A stretch of DNA of 64,000 nt, from positions 1-64,000 of the forward strand of contig CALOBA010000059.1 in the NCBI GenBank assembly GCA_942491465.1. Reading direction: 5' to 3'. The translations under genes were made by a program, and so were the position numbers. This document shows positions 37,493 to 46,619 of this stretch, in pieces. The notes beneath the pieces are model-generated. The model was not told the origin of the DNA, ran no database searches, and saw nothing but the letters and a program-made list of their open reading frames with translations. The stretch comes from CALOBA01 sp942491465. GTDB lineage: Bacteria > Pseudomonadota > Gammaproteobacteria > Chromatiales > Chromatiaceae. How positions within the stretch are numbered: position 1 is the stretch's first letter; each line of letters opens with the position of its first letter.

Positions 37493-38506
37493 CTACACCA
37501 TCACGCCCGGCGAGAAGCTGTAGCTGTCGAGGATGTTGACGTAGTTGGCGCGTTCCAGCTCCGCCGGATTGGCGATGGACAGCGCGCTGACGCGACCGCG
37601 GAAGTCGTCGACGGACTCGAAGCCCTGCTCCTCCATCCACTCCTGGATGCCGGTGAGGATGCGCCCGATCTGCGGGGCACCGCTCCTGAGCAGGGTGCTG
37701 CACAGGTGCACCACGTCGGCGCCGGCGAGCAGCAGCTTGATGGCGTCCTCGGCGGTGTGGATGCCGCCGGTGGCGCCGATGGACAGGTGGCTGATGCGCC
37801 CGTAGAGGATGGCCACCCAGCGCATGGCGAGGAGGGCCTCGGCCGAGGTGGACGGGTGCAGGCTGGGCTGCAGGCGCAGGTTGTCGATGTTGATGTCGGG
37901 CTGGTAGAAGCGGTTGAACAGCGCGACGCCGTCGGCGCCGGCGCTGGCCAGGCGCTGGACCATGTGGCCGATGGAGCTGAAGCTCGGCGAGAGCTTCATG
38001 TTGATGGGGATCTGCAGCTCGGCCTTGAGCTGGCGCAGCAGTTCCAGATAGCGGTCTTCGACGGTGCTGCCGCTCTGCTCGATGTCGGCGGCGATGTAGT
38101 AGACGTTCAGTTCCAGCGCATCGGCGCCGGCCTCTTCGAGCCGACGGGCGTGGCTGAGCCAGCCGCCGGGGGTGACGCCGTTGAGGCTGGCGATGACGGG
38201 GATGTCCAGCGACTGCTTGAGGCCTTGCAGGTTCTCCAGGTACTGGTCCATCCCGGTGCTGTAGTCCTGCCAGTCGGGCAGGAAGTCGGGGGCCTCGGCA
38301 AAGCCGGTGTTCTGCTCGACGACGAAGCGGGCCATGCCCTCTTCTTCGGCGGTGATCGCCTCCTCGAACAGCGAATACATGATGATGGCCGCGGCGCCGG
38401 CATCCTCCAGCTCTTTGGCCATGTCGATGCTCTTCGACAACGGCGAGGCGGAGGGCACCAGCGGGTTGCTCAGGGTCATGCCCAGATAGGTCGTGGTCAG
38501 GTCCAT
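37493..38506 (-). CDS. Dihydroorotate-dehydrogenase-like FMN protein paired with nifJ
   Basis: The protein has 337 residues. It is a TIM-barrel flavoprotein of the PyrD/PreA superfamily: SNPLVPSASPLSKSID (~13-28), IPVIASLNGVTPGGW (~102-116), ADALELNVYYI (~128), NMKLSPSFSSIG (~162) and IGATGGIHTAEDAIKLLLAG (~244-263, phosphate binding). The catalytic base region differs from true dihydroorotate dehydrogenases, and the NVYY sequence suggests another substrate. Genes of this type often adjoin nifJ in autotrophs and anaerobes. It follows nifJ by 150 bp with its own -10-like box, so it may be expressed both with nifJ and alone. Confidence 0.85.
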   Translation of the reverse strand: MDLTTTYLGMTLSNPLVPSASPLSKSIDMAKELEDAGAAAIIMYSLFEEAITAEEEGMARFVVEQNTGFAEAPDFLPDWQDYSTGMDQYLENLQGLKQSLDIPVIASLNGVTPGGWLSHARRLEEAGADALELNVYYIAADIEQSGSTVEDRYLELLRQLKAELQIPINMKLSPSFSSIGHMVQRLASAGADGVALFNRFYQPDINIDNLRLQPSLHPSTSAEALLAMRWVAILYGRISHLSIGATGGIHTAEDAIKLLLAGADVVHLCSTLLRSGAPQIGRILTGIQEWMEEQGFESVDDFRGRVSALSIANPAELERANYVNILDSYSFSPGVMV

Positions 38507-38546
38507 AGTTCAGTGCTCAGCAGGGATTCGGTTGAAGGCCGGGGCG

Positions 38547-38552
38547 ATGATA
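38547..38552 (-). promoter_or_regulatory. -10-like element upstream of the DHOD-like gene
   Basis: The minus strand reads CGGTTATCATCGCC, with TATCAT 41 bases before the ATG, the same box as upstream of acnA and Trypco1. Confidence 0.4.
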
Positions 38553-38656
38553 ACCGTTGCCGGGGAGGGCGGGCAGAGGCCCGATCCCGCGCCATCCTTG
38601 GCGCCTTGGCGGTTGATGTCATGCGGCCCCGGATCAGGACGGCAAATGCGAGACGG

Positions 38657-41600
38657 CTAATTGGCCTTCGGCAACGCCTTCTTGACGGCCAGCGCCGCGA
38701 GCTGCTCGTACATCAGGTACTTGGTCTCGACGTGCCTCTGGGCCAGGCGCAGGTAGCGCTCGGCGTCATCCGGATGGGAGCGCCCGAGCACGGCAAAGCG
38801 CTGCTCGGAGGCGATGTAGTCCCGATACGGGATGCTCGGCTCCTTGCTGTCCATCTTCAGCGGGTTCTCGCCGCGGGAGGTCTTGCGCGGGTCGTAGCGG
38901 AACAACGGCCAGTGGCCGGAGTTGACCGCCATGTCCTGCTGGCGCAGGTTGTTGGACAGGTCCACGCCGTGGGCGATGCAGGGCGAGTAGCAGATCAGCA
39001 GCGACGGGCCGTCGTAGGACTCGGCCTCGATGAAGGCGCGCACCGTCTGCACGTCCTTGGCGCCGAAGGCGACCTGGGCGACGTAGCAGTTCTCGTAGGC
39101 CATGGCCATCATCGCCAGGTCCTTCTTGAAGGTCGGCTTGCCGCCGGCGGCGAACTTGGCCACGGCGCCCATGGGCGTCGCCTTGGAGGTCTGGCCGCCG
39201 GTGTTGGAGTAGACCTCGGTGTCGAGCACCAGCAGGTTGATGTCGCGCCCGGAGGAGAGCACATGGTCGACGCCGCCGTAGCCGATGTCGTAGGCCCAGC
39301 CGTCACCGCCGATGGCCCAGACGCTGCGCCGCACCAGCTGCTCGCAGACGCCCTGCAGCGATTGCACGTCGATGCTGTCGCCCATGCCCTTGAGCTTTTC
39401 CTTCAGGGCGGCGACGCGCTCGCGCTGCTCGAAGATGCCGGCCTCGGTGGACTGATCGGCGTTGATCAGGCCGTCGGCCAGGTCGCCGCCGATCTGGTCC
39501 GCCAGCTTGGCCACCAACTCGCGGGCCTGCACGGCCTGCTTGTCGACGCCCAGGCGCAGCCCCAGGCTGAACTCGGCGTTGTCCTCGAACAGGGAGTTGT
39601 TCCAGCTCGGGCCGCGGCCGTTGGGGTCGGTGGTGTAGGGCGTGGTGGGCAGGTTGCCGCCGTAGATCGACGAGCAGCCGGTGGCGTTGCCGATGAGCAT
39701 GCGGTCGCCGAACAGCTGGCTGGCGAGCTTCACATAGGGCGTCTCGCCGCAGCCGACGCAGGCGCCGGAGAACTCGAACAGGGGCTGCATCATCATCGCG
39801 TGCTTGATCTTGGTGCCGTCGAGCTTGGTGCGGTCGTACTCGGGCAGGCTCAAGAAGAAGTCCCAGTTCGGCACCTCGATGGCGTGGCGTTCCTCGGCCG
39901 GGACCATGTTCAGGGCCTTGCGCTTGGGGTCCTTGCGGTCGCGGATCGGGCAGACTTCCACGCACAGACCGCAGCCGGTGCAGTCGTCCGGGGCGACCTG
40001 ATAGCTGACACGCCAGCCGGCGGGGAAGTCCTTACCCTTGATGGGCACGTGCTGGAAGGTCTCCGGGGCGCCCTCGGTGGCCTCCGGCGGGAACACCTTG
40101 GCACGGATGGCGGCATGCGGGCAGACCAGCGGGCACTTGCCGCAGTGGGTGCAGATGTCGTCTTCCCACTTCGGCAGCGACAAGGCGATGTTGCGCTTCT
40201 CGAACTGGGTGGTGCCGGTGGGCCAGGTGCCGTCTACCGGCATCAGGCTCACCGGCAGCTCGTTGCCCTTGCCGGCGATGAGCGTGGCGGTGACGTTCTG
40301 GACGAAATCGGGGACGCCGGCGGGGACCACCGGCGGGCGATCGAAGCTGCTGCTCACGGCGCTTGGCACGCTCACCTCGTGCAGGCCGTCCAGCGAGGCG
40401 TCGATGGCGGCGTAGTTGCGATCGAGCAGGGCCTGGCCCTTCTTGCCGTAGGTCTTCTTCACCGCCTGCTTGATCTGCGCGATCGCCTCGTCCCGCGGCA
40501 GGATGCCGGAGATGGCGAAGAAGCAGGTCTGCATGATGGTGTTGATGCGCCGGCCCATACCGGTGGCACCGGCGATGCCGTAGGCGTCGACGACGAAGAA
40601 CTTGAGCCCCTTGTCGATGATCTGCTGCTGCATCTCCCGCGGCAGGTCGTCCCAGACCCGGTCTGCCGGGGTCGACGAGTTGAGCAGGAAGGTGGCGCCC
40701 TGCTTGGCCGTCGACAGCATGTCGTAGCGGGTCAGGAAGGTCGGCTGGTGGCAGGCGACGAAGCTGGCCTCGCCTTCGCCGATCAGATAGGTGCTGTTGA
40801 TCGGCTTCGGCCCGAAGCGCAGGTGCGAGATGGTGATGGCACCGGCCTTCTTGGAGTCGTACTCGAAGTAGCCCTGGCCGTAGTTCGGCGTCTCCTCGGA
40901 GATGATCTTGATGGAGTTCTTGTTCGCCGAGACGGTGCCGTCGGAGCCCAAGCCGTAGAACACGCACTCGGTAACGCCCGCGGTCGCGTCGGGCTTGAAG
41001 CCCGGCTGCCAGGGCAGGCTCAGGTGGGTCACATCATCGACGATGCCGACGGTGAAGCGGGTCTTGGGCTTGTCCTTGGCCAGTTCGTCGAAGACGCCCT
41101 TGACCATGGCCGGGGTGAACTCCTTCGACGACAGGCCGTAGCGGCCGCCGCAGACCTTCGGCATCTGCGCGATGCGACCGTCCGCCGTCGCCTCGGCCAA
41201 GGCGGTGACCACGTCCTTATACATGGGCTCGCCGTCGGCACCGGGCTCCTTGGTGCGGTCGAGCACGCCGACGGTCTTGACGCTCTCGGGTAGGGAATCG
41301 AGCATGGCCTGGACGCTGAACGGCCGGAACAGCCGCACCTTGACCATGCCGACCTTCTCGCCGTGGGCGGCCATGTGCTCGACGGCCTCTTCGGCGGCGC
41401 CGATGCCGGAGCCCATCACCATGATGACGCGATCGGCATCCGGGGCGCCGACATACTCGAACAGGCCGTACTTGCGCCCGGTCAGCTCGGCGAAGCGGTC
41501 CATCCACTCGGTGACGATGCCGGGTAGGTCGTTGTAGAACGGGTTGACCGTCTCGCGACCCTGGAAGTAGACGTCCGGGTTCTGCGAGGTGCCGCGGATG

Positions 41601-42244
41601 ATCGGGTGATCCGGGTTCAGGGCGCGGGTACGGTGGGCGGTGACCAGCCGCTCGTCGATCATCGCGCGGATGGTCTCCAGCGGCAGCTTCGAGACCTTGG
41701 TGACCTCGTGGGAGGTACGGAAGCCGTCGAAGAAGTGCAGGAAGGGCACCCTTGAGGCCAGCGTCGCCGCCTGGGAGATCAGCGCGAAGTCCATGACCTC
41801 CTGCACCGAGGCCGAGCAGAGCATGGCGTAGCCGGTGGAGCGGCAGGCCATGACGTCGGCATGGTCGCCGAAGATCGACAGGCCCTGAGCGGCCAGGGAC
41901 CGGGCCGAGACATGCAGCACCGTCGGCGTCAGCTCGCCGGCGGCCTTGAACATGGTCGGGATCATCAGCAGCAGGCCTTGGGAGGCGGTGAAGGTGGTCG
42001 ACAGCGACCCCGCCTGCAGCGCGCCGTGGATGGCGCCGGCGGCACCGGCCTCGCTCTGCATCTCGACCACATCGGGGATCGTGCCCCACAGGTTCTTGAC
42101 GCCGAGCGACGACCACTCGTCCGACCACTCGCCCATGGGCGAGGCCGGGGTGATCGGGTAGATGGCGATGACTTCGTTGGTCAGATGGGCGACATAGGCG
42201 GCGGCTTCATTGCCGTCGATGGTGACCATGTTCTCTTGCGACAT
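38657..42244 (-). CDS. nifJ: Pyruvate:ferredoxin (flavodoxin) oxidoreductase
   Basis: The protein has 1195 residues, the full single-chain homodimeric type. It oxidises pyruvate with CoA to acetyl-CoA and CO2 and reduces ferredoxin or flavodoxin; run backwards it fixes CO2. Domain order: the start VTIDGNEAAAYVAHLTNEVI and PITPASPMGEW; two 4Fe-4S ferredoxin motifs CTHCGKCPLVCP (~696) and CTGCGLCVEVCP (~751); the C-terminal cluster cysteine region CVGCGETPY (~828); and the thiamine-diphosphate site GDGWAYDIGYGG (~983) with EVYSNTGGQTSK (~1020). The start at 42244 has no strong ribosome site; MVTIDG, five codons later, is an alternative. The function fits an autotroph or diazotroph living part of the time without oxygen. 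Confidence 0.95.
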   Translation of the reverse strand: MSQENMVTIDGNEAAAYVAHLTNEVIAIYPITPASPMGEWSDEWSSLGVKNLWGTIPDVVEMQSEAGAAGAIHGALQAGSLSTTFTASQGLLLMIPTMFKAAGELTPTVLHVSARSLAAQGLSIFGDHADVMACRSTGYAMLCSASVQEVMDFALISQAATLASRVPFLHFFDGFRTSHEVTKVSKLPLETIRAMIDERLVTAHRTRALNPDHPIIRGTSQNPDVYFQGRETVNPFYNDLPGIVTEWMDRFAELTGRKYGLFEYVGAPDADRVIMVMGSGIGAAEEAVEHMAAHGEKVGMVKVRLFRPFSVQAMLDSLPESVKTVGVLDRTKEPGADGEPMYKDVVTALAEATADGRIAQMPKVCGGRYGLSSKEFTPAMVKGVFDELAKDKPKTRFTVGIVDDVTHLSLPWQPGFKPDATAGVTECVFYGLGSDGTVSANKNSIKIISEETPNYGQGYFEYDSKKAGAITISHLRFGPKPINSTYLIGEGEASFVACHQPTFLTRYDMLSTAKQGATFLLNSSTPADRVWDDLPREMQQQIIDKGLKFFVVDAYGIAGATGMGRRINTIMQTCFFAISGILPRDEAIAQIKQAVKKTYGKKGQALLDRNYAAIDASLDGLHEVSVPSAVSSSFDRPPVVPAGVPDFVQNVTATLIAGKGNELPVSLMPVDGTWPTGTTQFEKRNIALSLPKWEDDICTHCGKCPLVCPHAAIRAKVFPPEATEGAPETFQHVPIKGKDFPAGWRVSYQVAPDDCTGCGLCVEVCPIRDRKDPKRKALNMVPAEERHAIEVPNWDFFLSLPEYDRTKLDGTKIKHAMMMQPLFEFSGACVGCGETPYVKLASQLFGDRMLIGNATGCSSIYGGNLPTTPYTTDPNGRGPSWNNSLFEDNAEFSLGLRLGVDKQAVQARELVAKLADQIGGDLADGLINADQSTEAGIFEQRERVAALKEKLKGMGDSIDVQSLQGVCEQLVRRSVWAIGGDGWAYDIGYGGVDHVLSSGRDINLLVLDTEVYSNTGGQTSKATPMGAVAKFAAGGKPTFKKDLAMMAMAYENCYVAQVAFGAKDVQTVRAFIEAESYDGPSLLICYSPCIAHGVDLSNNLRQQDMAVNSGHWPLFRYDPRKTSRGENPLKMDSKEPSIPYRDYIASEQRFAVLGRSHPDDAERYLRLAQRHVETKYLMYEQLAALAVKKALPKAN

Positions 42245-42967
42245 GTAATGAGTACCGCGGTGGTGGGTTCCAGGTGGAGGCGTGGGGCCGGTGAGGGTTA
42301 AAGGCCCGGAGACTCAGGGGCTTGCCGAGGTTGGCCGCAGTCGCCACGAGGGCAACGCCGGGCACGCCGCCGCAAATCCCAGGGGCGGGCACAAGGCGGC
42401 GGGTGGGGGGGCATCGGGACTGCGCTGACCGTCAAGACAAGGAGAGGGAGGAAGATCAGGCCGGGTCCGGGCAAGGGCCGGCGACTGAATTTAGCAGGCG
42501 CGACTATAGCCCGATTCCGGTCACGATCGATGCCCGATCCGGGGTTGGCCGGCGAGAAACCGCGGGAAGCATGATCAGGGTCAGTTTCCCTTGGCGATGC
42601 CCATGCTGAGTATTGGGTTGTCGGTCCGGCCCTGTTGGTGTGGGTCCTGCCGTAGGCCGCCGCAACCGCAGTGCACCGATACGAAAGTTCCGATACCGTC
42701 CGCCGCCCGCAGCGACACCGTGTCGCCCTGGAGGGCGACCCTCCCGGGGATCCCCGGCCACTGGGTCCAATGCGGTCCACGGCGAGAGTGCCGGCCCGTG
42801 AGTGCCGACCCGGGAGTGTCGACCCGGGAGTGTCGGCCTCCAGGCCGACACGGATCAGCATGCGAGGTCAGGCTGGGAACGGTCTCGCTACCCTGAGCCG
42901 ACTGCCCGCAAAAGTCCGACTGCCGAGCCAGCGCCAGGACCTGGCCGCCGTCGCTGTTGAACCCGCG
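42245..42967. other. Repeat-bearing gap upstream of nifJ
   Basis: No gene is seen. A TATAGT-like -10 on the minus strand (~42502-42507) lies ~260 bp before nifJ and could start a long leader. A GGCCTGGAGGCC-family palindrome occupies 42718-42852, preceded on its left by the family tail (minus strand GGTATCGGAACTTTCGTATC, ~42679-42698). Confidence 0.4.
42718..42852. repeat. Palindromic dispersed repeat (GGCCTGGAGGCC family), copy D
   Basis: The left arm GTGTCGCCCTGGAGGGCGAC (~42719-42738) faces the right arm GTGTCGGCCTCCAGGCCGAC (42830-42849). The centre holds three near-tandem units GGGAGTGTCGACCC/GTGAGTGCCGACCC. The tail follows on the minus strand, so this copy is inverted relative to copies B and C. 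Confidence 0.7.
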
Positions 42968-43921
42968 TCAGAACCGCAGCTTCGCCGTAGCGCCGAAGTA
43001 GGGCGCCGGGTCGTAGTCGGTGCGGTCGAGCAGGTCGCCGTCGGCGTCCTCCAGGCGCAGCGAGCCGTTCAGGTCGACGCCGGCGATGGCGCTGAGGCTG
43101 CCGATGTAGCCCAGGCGACGGGTGGCGATGAGGTAGAGGGAGGTGGCCATGGTCTCGCCGATGCCGTTCGGGGCGACGCCGCGCTGGTCCAGGCGAAAGC
43201 GCTCCTTTTCATAGCGCCCGCCGAGGGAGAACGTCCAGCGCTCGTTGACCTTCCAGCCGAGGTCGAGACCGGGGCCGCGGGAGGCCGCAAAGCCTCGGCC
43301 GGTGGACAGGGTCAGCGCATCGGTGATGCGCCAATCGATGGCCAGGATCGGGAACCAGCTGGTCTGGTCCTCAAGCTCGGAGAAGACGCCGAAGCCGGGG
43401 CCGATACTGAGCCGGTCGTTGACGCGGTAGCTCGCCGCGGTGAGCAGGCCGCCGATGCGGCCGTCGTCCAACGAGGCACCCTGCTCGGCGTTCCAACGCA
43501 TGGTCGGGATGGCGAACAGGTTCCAGCGCTCGTTCGGGCGCCAGAACACCGGGGCGCTGACGCGGACGTTGCGGATGTGCGACCAGGGCGCGGCGCCGGA
43601 AAAGGCGCTTGCCGTGCCGCCCGGTGCCCCCGGCTCCGTGTCGAACCGATAGCGCTGCTCGCCGTAGCCCACCGACAGCCCGGCGGAGAGCCCGTTGGTC
43701 CAGGCGTAGCGCGCGCCGAGCCGGCTCGACCAGACATCCACGGCCACGTCGCCGCCGGCGTCCATCGCCGCCTGCTGTCCAAAGATCGCCCCGGCCTCAA
43801 ACTGATATTGCCAGCCTTGTCGGTCGGGCTGCGCCAGGGCGTTGCCCGCCAGCGTGAGTCCAAGTGCCAGCAGGGCAGCCCCTGATCGGGCCCTGACGTG
43901 CGTTGTTTGCCTGTGATTCAT
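42968..43921 (-). CDS. Outer-membrane beta-barrel protein, DUF6268-like
   Basis: The protein has 317 residues from ATG 43921 (AGGGTG 6 bases upstream). Residues 1-31 form a signal peptide (ARSGAALLALGLTLAGNALA). The mature part is alternating aromatic/polar strands typical of a beta-barrel (WQYQFEAGAIFGQQ, SAGLSVGYGEQRYRFD, WTFSLGGRYEKERFRLDQRG) and ends in phenylalanine (FGATAKLRF), the usual outer-membrane assembly signal. The DUF6268 match is from memory. An open extension to 44353 has no start signal and is ignored. No partner gene is adjacent. Confidence 0.7.
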   Translation of the reverse strand: MNHRQTTHVRARSGAALLALGLTLAGNALAQPDRQGWQYQFEAGAIFGQQAAMDAGGDVAVDVWSSRLGARYAWTNGLSAGLSVGYGEQRYRFDTEPGAPGGTASAFSGAAPWSHIRNVRVSAPVFWRPNERWNLFAIPTMRWNAEQGASLDDGRIGGLLTAASYRVNDRLSIGPGFGVFSELEDQTSWFPILAIDWRITDALTLSTGRGFAASRGPGLDLGWKVNERWTFSLGGRYEKERFRLDQRGVAPNGIGETMATSLYLIATRRLGYIGSLSAIAGVDLNGSLRLEDADGDLLDRTDYDPAPYFGATAKLRF

Positions 43922-44507
43922 TGGGACACCCTGGTGTTGGTGTCGGCCCTTACCTGTGCAGACCGCGGAGGTTGAGCCGGAGTGGAGGGACGCCGTGAAG
44001 CGGATGATGGTCAGTTGTCGCGGGACTGCGTTGCCGGGCGCAAGTCCGATACATCGCGCATGCGCCGGGGGATTCAACCCGGAAAGGACCGTTGAACCGC
44101 CCTGGGGTGCGTCCCTCGGGGCTCCTGGCTGGGCGCTTTGTAGTCGACATGCCCTAGAGTAACCATCAATGCGTCGTCTTGCAGCGCTGCAAGAGCACTC
44201 CCGGACTCTTAACTTCTCAAAAAGTCGGGGCCGGGTTGCGGCTTGAGCAGCGGCGTCTTGCCGCCGATTGGCCGCGGCGGGTCGGGGGCGAGACGCCCCC
44301 GCTCCGGGGACTGGGAGCAGCGGCGTCTCGCCGCTGATCGGCCGCGCCGACAACCTGCGGCGACTCGGGGGCGGGCCGCCCCGCTGCCGGGAATGGGGGG
44401 TTAGGTCAAGCGAGACGGACTCACCGAGGTCGTAGGGATTGGCGGATCCGTCGGTGTGCTCCCTGATCCGTCCTGCACAGTTGCCCTGGATGGAACGAGA
44501 AGTTATC
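43922..44507. other. Gap with tandem and palindromic repeats
   Basis: No gene is seen. A perfect 16-bp palindrome CTTGCAGCGCTGCAAG lies at 44178-44193. A ~70-bp unit beginning GAGCAGCGGCGTCTTGCCGC is repeated at 44245 and 44315, rich in GC stems. The right part is the remains of the Phd antitoxin region. Confidence 0.45.
44245..44392. repeat. Tandem duplication, ~70-bp unit
   Basis: The unit starts GAGCAGCGGCGTCTTGCCGC at 44245 and GAGCAGCGGCGTCTCGCCGC at 44315. Both include a short CGGCG/CGCCG hairpin and a GGGGGCG block. Confidence 0.6.
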
Positions 44508-44615
44508 GTAGCGCGGCCTGTTTTGCTTGACGATCTGCATGGGGCGGTCCCGCAGCATCTCGTCCACGACGGAGATGCCCCGGCGCTTGATCTCTTGGGC
44601 GGGTATCGATGTCAT
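44508..44615 (-). pseudogene. Phd/YefM-type antitoxin, N-terminal remnant
   Basis: From ATG 44615 the frame gives MTSIPAQEIKRRGISVVDEM and LRDRPMQIVKQNRPRY, the DNA-binding N-terminal half of a prevent-host-death family antitoxin (normally ~80 residues). After RY the family continues with VVLSEERY, but here the frame departs into unrelated sequence (DNFSFHPGQLC). The toxin-binding half is missing and no toxin gene follows. It lies divergent from the gene at 44644, only 28 bp away. Confidence 0.7.
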
Positions 44616-44643
44616 CGTGCCCGATCGCTTATCGGTACTTGGA

Positions 44644-46260
44644 ATGACAGACACCGCTGCACAGCAGCATCCGCCGAACATGTACGATGCAATGCTCGAC
44701 CGTCTATCGGCCGAAGAGGACGGCATCGATGCAGTCGATGCGGTCGTCCATGCCTATCTGGACAACAAGCCGAGATCCAGGGGGAGGCATCACTACAGCC
44801 GCCGCGACCGCGATGCGGATTTCTGGCACAGCCGTTTGGTCGCGAACCGATCTGCCGCGGACTGGTCTTCGGACCCTTCGACGCTGGCGTTGTCGCGCTA
44901 TTTCGGCCAATCCCGGGTCGCCTGCCCGCAGCTGCTCGAACGGATCGCCGAGGACAACCCGCGGACGATCATCCGGGCCGTTCGCTGGTCCGGTCTGGTC
45001 CTTGAGCGACCTCAAGCGCGCCTTGCCGAATTGGAGCAGATCGCTGCCGGCAACAGCGATATTGCCGAGCTTTGCCGTGTGCTGGACATCTTCGACAGAG
45101 CCTTTCAGGAGCGCCGGGCCGAGGTCGAGCATTGGCGCGCCCAACTGGCGGAGTTATCGCCCTTCGAGCTGCTGATCTACGCGAGCCTCTATGCCTTCGA
45201 GCACTTGGTGACACAGGAAGATCCCTCTGCAGCCCACCCATCGATGGAGAGCCGGCGCCATACGGAGGAGCAGTGGCAGGCCATCAACGATCTCTTCATC
45301 TGGCGACTCGGCACCGCCGATCCGCGCGACTTCCGGCTGGCCGAAACGACGCTCGGAAGGTCCATTCAGGCCCACATGGCGCCGCATCTATTTCCCATCG
45401 GCGATTGGGCGCGCGCCAGGTCGGACCTGCGCTCTGCGTATGCAGCCGCGGTCGATGCGCAGATCGAGCTCAACAGCTTCAAGTCTCGCTCCGCCGACGC
45501 CTTCAGCTTCGACGACGGCATCGAATTCGTGCGTAAGGGCAACCGTTTGGAAATCGTGGAGCTTGACCCCGGTGCGCGCGCGATCTGGCTGGAGGAGAGC
45601 CGCAGGCTCGAGCGTCTCCACGAATACTGGTTCTACCGAGCCATCGACGCGTTCTTCGAGCGCGGCCTCGCCACAGGGATCATTGGGAGTCCCGAGAACC
45701 ATGGGGCCAATAGCCTCGCCTACGTCTGTGCCATCCGCACCGAGCTGCGGCTGCGCGAGGTCTACGGCCTGGACGACCTCATCGCCAACGACGACGGGCG
45801 CAAGGTGCCGCTGCTTCAGGCGCTGTTGGCCGCCGAGTTGATGCATGCCTTCTATCAGCGAGACTTCCTGCAGGGCTTCATCGACAATTTCAGGCGTCTC
45901 GGGCATTGGGCGCCGGCGCTTGCCGAGCTTGCCCTCGGCGGGCTCGCCGACGGGATGCAGAATCGCCTGCCGCTGAGCTGGACGAACCGCAACGCGAAGA
46001 TCAACAACATCGTCGGCTGGACGGTCAGCGACGAGCATCCGCGAGGCAGTCGCGCCGCCGGCGGCGATCCTGGATTTCTGGACCAGTGACTGGAAGGCCC
46101 TCGCAGCGCGTTTGCGACACCAAGATCCCGGCATCGAGCCGGAACTGTCCGAGCGCCCGATCATCAAGATCGGCCAACAGCTCATCACGTTGCCTTGGAT
46201 CTTCGGCCTGCAAAACAACAGTGGGGCCAACAACAACACTCGGCGACGCAGGGGGGGACG
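44644..46260 (+). pseudogene. Large protein of unknown function, frameshifted near its C-terminus
   Basis: From ATG 44644 (no clear ribosome site) one frame runs ~480 residues of soluble, helical sequence (MYDAMLDRLSAEEDGIDAVD; later FYRAIDAFFERGLATGIIGS and AKINNIVGWTVSDEHP). Near 46040 the sense shifts to the next frame (REAVAPPAAILDFWTSDWKA, ERPIIKIGQQLITLPWIFGL, QNNSGANNNTRR), which then dissolves into G-rich low-complexity sequence after ~46260. The two parts read as one protein, so a one-base indel is likely. The C-terminal segment reminds me faintly of nuclease-related-domain proteins, but I cannot name the family. Confidence 0.55.
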
Positions 46261-46619
46261 ACGCGAGGGGGCGCCGGAAGCCCATCGCATCGAGGAACAG
46301 GGGGTGGGGATGGGAAGGGGGGGGGGAAGGGGGGGCTTGCGGCAGTTGGCCGGGCGCCACGAAGGCCCTCCGGCGGGCGGGGCGAGGCGCCGGACCGCCG
46401 GCCGTCCAAGACGGGTGTTGCGTTGGAGACCAAACGGGACGTTGTCCCCGCGTGGAGGCGTGGGGCGGGCGGGCGAGGCAGAAAATCGGCGGGGGGCGCG
46501 AGGGGCGTGCGGGTCGTGCGGGTGGTGGCTTGGTGTTATCGGACGCAGTTTGGGATGGGCCTTTGGCGGCGATGGCGAGTGTCCGCGATGCCGCGGACGC
46601 CTCGCCCCCTGCGCCGCCC
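46261..46619. other. G-rich low-complexity gap
   Basis: The stretch holds G-runs (46317-46337 especially). Minus-strand frames give Pro-rich sequence without recognisable features. The end of the unknown gene may lie here scrambled by indels. It is downstream of both that gene and dabA, with no clear terminator. Confidence 0.35.

Noticed and set aside
43922..44353. N-terminal extension of the beta-barrel protein
   Set aside because: The signal peptide begins at 43921 with a ribosome site; the extension is low-complexity and lies over repeats.
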